Shown here one piece after another: positions 33,145 to 36,495 of a stretch of 36,495 nucleotides of DNA (within the stretch, counting starts at the first letter, position 1; each line of letters opens with the position of its first letter). Under the pieces are notes generated by a model. It did no database searches. It had not been told where the DNA came from and saw only the letters and a list, made by a program, of their open reading frames with translations. Source of the stretch: a virus; IMG/VR virus record IMGVR_UViG_3300009593_000055, positions 1 to 36,495 of that record; one strand, 5' to 3'. A program made the position numbers and the translations under genes.

Positions 33145-35106
33145 ATGTCTAGAGAAGACTTGCCTTCTATTGACGATTACATTGTAGATATAGAAAGTCT
33201 ACCGTCAGTTGAAGATTATATAACAGAAGAAGTAAATACAGAATTACCTTCTGTCGAAGATTTTATTGCGAAAGAGGAAGAAGAAGATGATTTTCGCAGG
33301 ATAGAGGAAGCAACTCAAACTATAGAAGATGTTGATGGTAATACGTTTGCAGAAGTAAAGGACATAATTCCACCATTTCCAGAATTAATTCGTCTGATCA
33401 ACGATGTCAGGAAGGACATCCCAGACATTCCAGAAATAAAGTATTACGATAAAGAATTAGAAAGTCTAACAGAGCAGATAAACCAGGTAAGAGAAGATAT
33501 ACCTGAAGTTAGATATTATGAAGCAGAAATAGAGGAAATCTGTGAGCAGATTGATACTTTAAAAGAAGTAGTAGATAACAATGCTGCAGATATACCTGAA
33601 ATAAAATATTATGATGAGCAGATTGAAAAATTAGAACTTCGCCTTGATCGGGTAAATCAAAACATTAATGAACTCCCTGAACCAAAATATTATGAGGAAG
33701 ATATTCAGTCTCTTAGAATATCAGTTCAAGAAGTACGAGATCAAATTCCTACATTCCCTAAGTGGGTCAATGAGGTAAATGAAGTCCCTGATTTCTCTTG
33801 GATTGGAAAAACTTTTAGTGTCATTGATGATGATTTTGTCAAAGTCCATGATGCTGTTGAGGGACTGAGAGGTAAGGTTGAATATGACCTGGATAGAATT
33901 GAAGAGCACTTTGATAAGAAAGAATTTGAAACTAGAACTGAGTTTAATGACCTAAGAGAGAGTATCAATACCAGGTTTGATACAGAGAAAGAAAAGATTT
34001 GGAAAGAAATCAAAGAGACCTCAATGCGTATGTGGGGTCATCACAAAGAGTTTAAAGATGATGATAGAAAATTAAAGAAGCAAATTCTTGGTGAGTATAA
34101 TCTTCTTAAACAGACACTTAAAAAAGATCTTAAAGAAGTAAACAAAGAAAGTATAAAAACTGATGAACTGCTTCTTGGATATTTTAATGATCTGAAGAAA
34201 GAGATTTCAGAGTTGCCTGAAGTAAAATATTATGATGAGCAGATTAGTGATGTAAGGGATGAATTTAAAGACGGACTTAAATCTTTAAAAGTCATAGTTG
34301 AAGAGATTAGAGGTAAACAAGAGGTCTTAAAAGAAGAGATAAACAATAGACCTGTTCAACCTGATCCTAGTGAGTCTAACATTGATCCTTTAACTCCAAC
34401 GGATCAAAACTTTGCTACACATGAAGATCTAGCAAAGCACTACAAGTTATTCATCAATAGAATTCAGCAGCAATTATATACCATCGGTGGCGGTGGTGCT
34501 GGATTTATCAAAGACCTTGATGATGTAAGTTTTGATGCCGGAATAGGCACAGATAAACTTTTAATTTACAATGGATCTCAATGGGTTGGAATTGCAAGCA
34601 CAGCACTCTCTGGTAGCGGAGAAGCTACATCATTAGCAGATGGTGCAACCGGAGTTAGTCTTACTCTTACTGGAAATCTAAGTGTTGGTGGAACAATAAC
34701 TTATGATGATGTAACTTATGTTGATTCAATTGGTATTGCTACTGCTAGAAGTGGTTTAGAGATTGGTGCTGGTAGTCAAACAACAATAATAAAACTTGAT
34801 GCTGCAACAGCAACTACCACTACAACATCAGAATCTAACATAGATACTTTTAGTGCAAGCGTCTTTAGATCTGCACAGTATCAAATTCAGATAACCCAAG
34901 GATCAGCGTATCATGTGACGACATTAAATGTTTTGCATGATGGAACTAATGTTTATCTGTCGGAATTTGGAACGATAAGAACAACAAATGACTCTCTTGC
35001 AACATTTGATGCTGATATCAATTCTGGTAATGTGAGAGTTAGAGCAACTCCAAGTTCTAGCACATCAACAGTATTCAAAATCTCAAAGACGCTAACAAAA
35101 GTATAA
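33145..35106 (+). CDS. 653-aa coiled-coil fiber-like virion protein
   Basis: The N-terminus carries three copies of a short motif, LPSIDDYI (6-13), LPSVEDYI (19-26) and LPSVEDFI (34-41). It is followed by acidic linker, then helical segments each opened by PExKYYDxxI (P96, P120, P151, P178 and P358). Residues about 230-400 are highly charged coiled coil (EIKETSMRMWGHHKEF, KKQILGEYNLLKQTLKKDL). From about 450 the protein becomes Gly-rich and beta: GGGGAGFIKDLDDVSFDAGI, then YNGSQWVGIAS, and a terminal module SAYHVTTLNVLHDGTNVYLS. This stalk-plus-tip layout suggests a trimeric fiber or whisker. It lies where gp17 would be expected after gp16. Function inferred. Confidence 0.7.
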   Translation: MSREDLPSIDDYIVDIESLPSVEDYITEEVNTELPSVEDFIAKEEEEDDFRRIEEATQTIEDVDGNTFAEVKDIIPPFPELIRLINDVRKDIPDIPEIKYYDKELESLTEQINQVREDIPEVRYYEAEIEEICEQIDTLKEVVDNNAADIPEIKYYDEQIEKLELRLDRVNQNINELPEPKYYEEDIQSLRISVQEVRDQIPTFPKWVNEVNEVPDFSWIGKTFSVIDDDFVKVHDAVEGLRGKVEYDLDRIEEHFDKKEFETRTEFNDLRESINTRFDTEKEKIWKEIKETSMRMWGHHKEFKDDDRKLKKQILGEYNLLKQTLKKDLKEVNKESIKTDELLLGYFNDLKKEISELPEVKYYDEQISDVRDEFKDGLKSLKVIVEEIRGKQEVLKEEINNRPVQPDPSESNIDPLTPTDQNFATHEDLAKHYKLFINRIQQQLYTIGGGGAGFIKDLDDVSFDAGIGTDKLLIYNGSQWVGIASTALSGSGEATSLADGATGVSLTLTGNLSVGGTITYDDVTYVDSIGIATARSGLEIGAGSQTTIIKLDAATATTTTTSESNIDTFSASVFRSAQYQIQITQGSAYHVTTLNVLHDGTNVYLSEFGTIRTTNDSLATFDADINSGNVRVRATPSSSTSTVFKISKTLTKV

Positions 35107-35109
35107 ATA
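35102..35109 (+). promoter_or_regulatory. late promoter TATAAATA, containing the previous stop
   Basis: Exact late consensus. The TAA of the 653-aa gene (35104-35106) is bases 3-5 of the box. The next ATG is 22 bp downstream at 35132 with AAAAGGA in between as ribosome binding site, the same geometry as before gp13. Confidence 0.8.
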
Positions 35110-35131
35110 TTAAAAGGATATTGTCATTCAA

Positions 35132-36495
35132 ATGAAAGAAGAGACTAATTACAAGTCTAGAGACAAAATCATGAAGAAGGCAAAACCTCTTCATAAGCAT
35201 CTATATAAGAACCTTCATAAGAAGGATATGACTGGTGATGTTAATGAAGCAAAGAATGGTCGTTGTCCCGCAGGACAATATTATTGCTATACTGACGAGA
35301 AATGTAAATCCATTCCTCGTGGATTTATGGTAGACCCCAAAGGAATGCTCCGTAAAGAAAATGGGCATTCAATAGATGATGATAAAAAGAAAAATGGTAA
35401 TGGAAACGGAAACGGAAACGGAAACGGCGCTGCGGTTTCGGAAGGGAACAAAAGTGGTGATAGTTCTTTGCGTGACTGGTTTGGCAAGAGTCGCTCTTCT
35501 GATGGGAAGCCTGGTTGGGTGCAACTTGGTGGCAAGTATGCAGGAAAACCCTGTGCCAAACAACCAGGACAAACAACAAAACCCAAGTGCGGTTCTTCAA
35601 AAATGAAGCGTGCTCTCTCTAAGGATGAAGAGGAAGCAGCATTCCGTCGCAAGAATCGTAAGGATCCAAATCCAGATAGAAAAGGGAAGGCAATTAACGT
35701 GAAGACAGAAGAAACAATTCGCGAAGGTGATTACTGGCATCCTGACCCCAAGAAAGATGCTCAAATCAGTGGTCAGGGCAATAAAGCGCGAGCCCGTGAA
35801 GATAGAGGAGGTTCTTCTCCATCTCCTTCATCATCAAAACCAGATCCTAAAAAACTTCGTAAGGGCGAATCCTATATTGATTATGCTAAGCGTCAGAAGG
35901 GTGGATCTTCTACACCTAAACCTAAAGAACGTAAGCGTGATAAAATTGGCAAACTTCTTGGTAAGGCAATTGATAAAGTTGGTGGTATTAAATCCGAAGA
36001 GACAATTTTAGAAAAAGCAGGAACTAAAGATGCTTGTTATCACAAGGTAAAGTCACGCTATAAAGTTTGGCCAAGTGCATATGCATCTGGTGCTTTAGTT
36101 AAGTGTCGCAAAAAAGGTGCTGCTAATTGGGGTAATAGCACCAAAAAGGAAGAGTTTCAAATGTCTGATTGGAGATCTGAGATTGATCTTGAAGAAGGTC
36201 AAAAGTGTTGGAAAGGATATGAGAAAAAGGGAACCAAAAAGATGTTTGGTAAGACCTATAATAATTGCGTGAAGAAGGAAGAACTTGGACTCATATCAAA
36301 AACTCCTTTAGACGAAAAGAAAGGTTGTATGCATAATCATAAAGGTGAAGAGTGTCCAGTACATGGTAAGAAAGAATGTCCTTCTGAAGTTTCAGAGGCA
36401 GTAAGAGTTCCTGCTCAAACAGGCAACATCATTAATGCATACTTTAAGTATAGAACTAATTACATCTCTCTGAAGATGTTCTTCCCACAAACATC
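35132..36495 (+). CDS. 5' part of a basic, Cys/His-containing modular cyanophage protein
   Basis: Open from ATG 35132 to the window end (454 codons, no stop), so the gene is cut by the window edge. It has a good ribosome binding site (AAAGGA at 35113-35118) and a perfect late promoter. The product is strongly basic and modular: GRCPAGQYYCYTDEKCK near 43-60, an Asn-Gly repeat at 88-99, a DUF5872-like block near 110-175 (LRDWFGKS, PGWVQLGGKYAGKPC, FRRKNRKDPNPDRKGK), a CYHKVKSRYKVWPSAYASGA module around W313, a CWKGYEKKGTKKMFGKTYNN module from C359, and a possible zinc site CMHNHKGEECPVHGKKEC (399-416). It ends in a YFKYRTNYISLKMFFPQ module. I recall these modules from cyanophage virion-associated proteins; function unknown. 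Confidence 0.8.
   Translation, partial: MKEETNYKSRDKIMKKAKPLHKHLYKNLHKKDMTGDVNEAKNGRCPAGQYYCYTDEKCKSIPRGFMVDPKGMLRKENGHSIDDDKKKNGNGNGNGNGNGAAVSEGNKSGDSSLRDWFGKSRSSDGKPGWVQLGGKYAGKPCAKQPGQTTKPKCGSSKMKRALSKDEEEAAFRRKNRKDPNPDRKGKAINVKTEETIREGDYWHPDPKKDAQISGQGNKARAREDRGGSSPSPSSSKPDPKKLRKGESYIDYAKRQKGGSSTPKPKERKRDKIGKLLGKAIDKVGGIKSEETILEKAGTKDACYHKVKSRYKVWPSAYASGALVKCRKKGAANWGNSTKKEEFQMSDWRSEIDLEEGQKCWKGYEKKGTKKMFGKTYNNCVKKEELGLISKTPLDEKKGCMHNHKGEECPVHGKKECPSEVSEAVRVPAQTGNIINAYFKYRTNYISLKMFFPQT
35402..35425 (+). repeat. GGAAAC hexanucleotide tandem repeat
   Basis: Four perfect GGAAAC units in coding frame, part of a six-unit Asn-Gly linker (residues 88-99). Gain or loss of units would keep the reading frame while changing linker length. 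Confidence 0.85.

Noticed and set aside
35287-35652. 121-codon minus-strand frame with a Phe-Pro repeat
   Set aside because: The repeat is only the antisense reading of the GGAAAC units. The plus-strand frame from 35132 has a promoter, ribosome binding site and known modules.
35727-36011. 94-codon plus-strand frame
   Set aside because: Out of frame with, and entirely inside, the long open gene starting at 35132.

Overview
The window is a low-GC, almost entirely plus-strand block of a T4-like contractile-tailed phage. The best fit is a marine cyanophage of the Prochlorococcus/Synechococcus cyanomyovirus type. The evidence is the set and order of T4 morphogenesis genes (gp25, gp6, gp7, gp8, a gp10-position DUF4815 protein, gp13, gp14, gp15, gp16), the very long Gly/Thr/Ser-rich baseplate proteins, T4-type late promoters (TATAAATA) between structural genes, and a set of tiny ORFs that I recall from cyanophage genomes. 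The species and host cannot be fixed from sequence alone. No tRNA, CRISPR array, transposon, integrase or auxiliary photosynthesis gene was found.

Positions 1-3600 are an accessory leader. It holds the tail end of an unidentified gene, a 43-aa membrane peptide with a terminator overlapping its stop codon, a 420-bp gene-free stretch, and several small ORFs (58, 33, 68, 58 and 44 aa). It also holds a GT-A type glycosyltransferase and two conserved hypothetical proteins just before gp25. Two perfect sigma70-type promoters (TTGACA-N17-TATAAT, at 718 and 1555) and two perfect late-type boxes (476 and 698) lie here, so the small genes could be read both early and late.

Positions 3635-28565 are the baseplate wedge operon: gp25, gp6, a 4462-aa gp7-like protein, gp8 and a 2532-aa DUF4815 protein. 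The 4462-aa gene alone takes more than a third of the window. Its N-terminus and a segment near residue 2456 match two parts of the T4 gp7 C-terminal region. The gp7 fold therefore seems to be split by about 2,200 inserted residues, including a YHYH-type domain, and followed by about 1,950 extra residues.

Positions 28567-33103 hold three small genes and the neck and terminator genes gp13, gp14, gp15 and gp16 (small terminase). gp14 carries an insertion of Gly-x-Gly-Tyr beta repeats also seen in gp7, gp8 and the DUF4815 protein. Positions 33145-36495 hold a coiled-coil fiber-like protein of 653 aa and the start of a basic, Cys/His-containing modular protein that runs off the window. A gp17 large terminase would be expected further downstream.

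The unifying picture is a baseplate, neck and fiber gene block in which a small pool of beta-rich modules recurs among neighbouring virion genes. Transcription is punctuated by late promoters, several of which contain the stop codon of the gene before.
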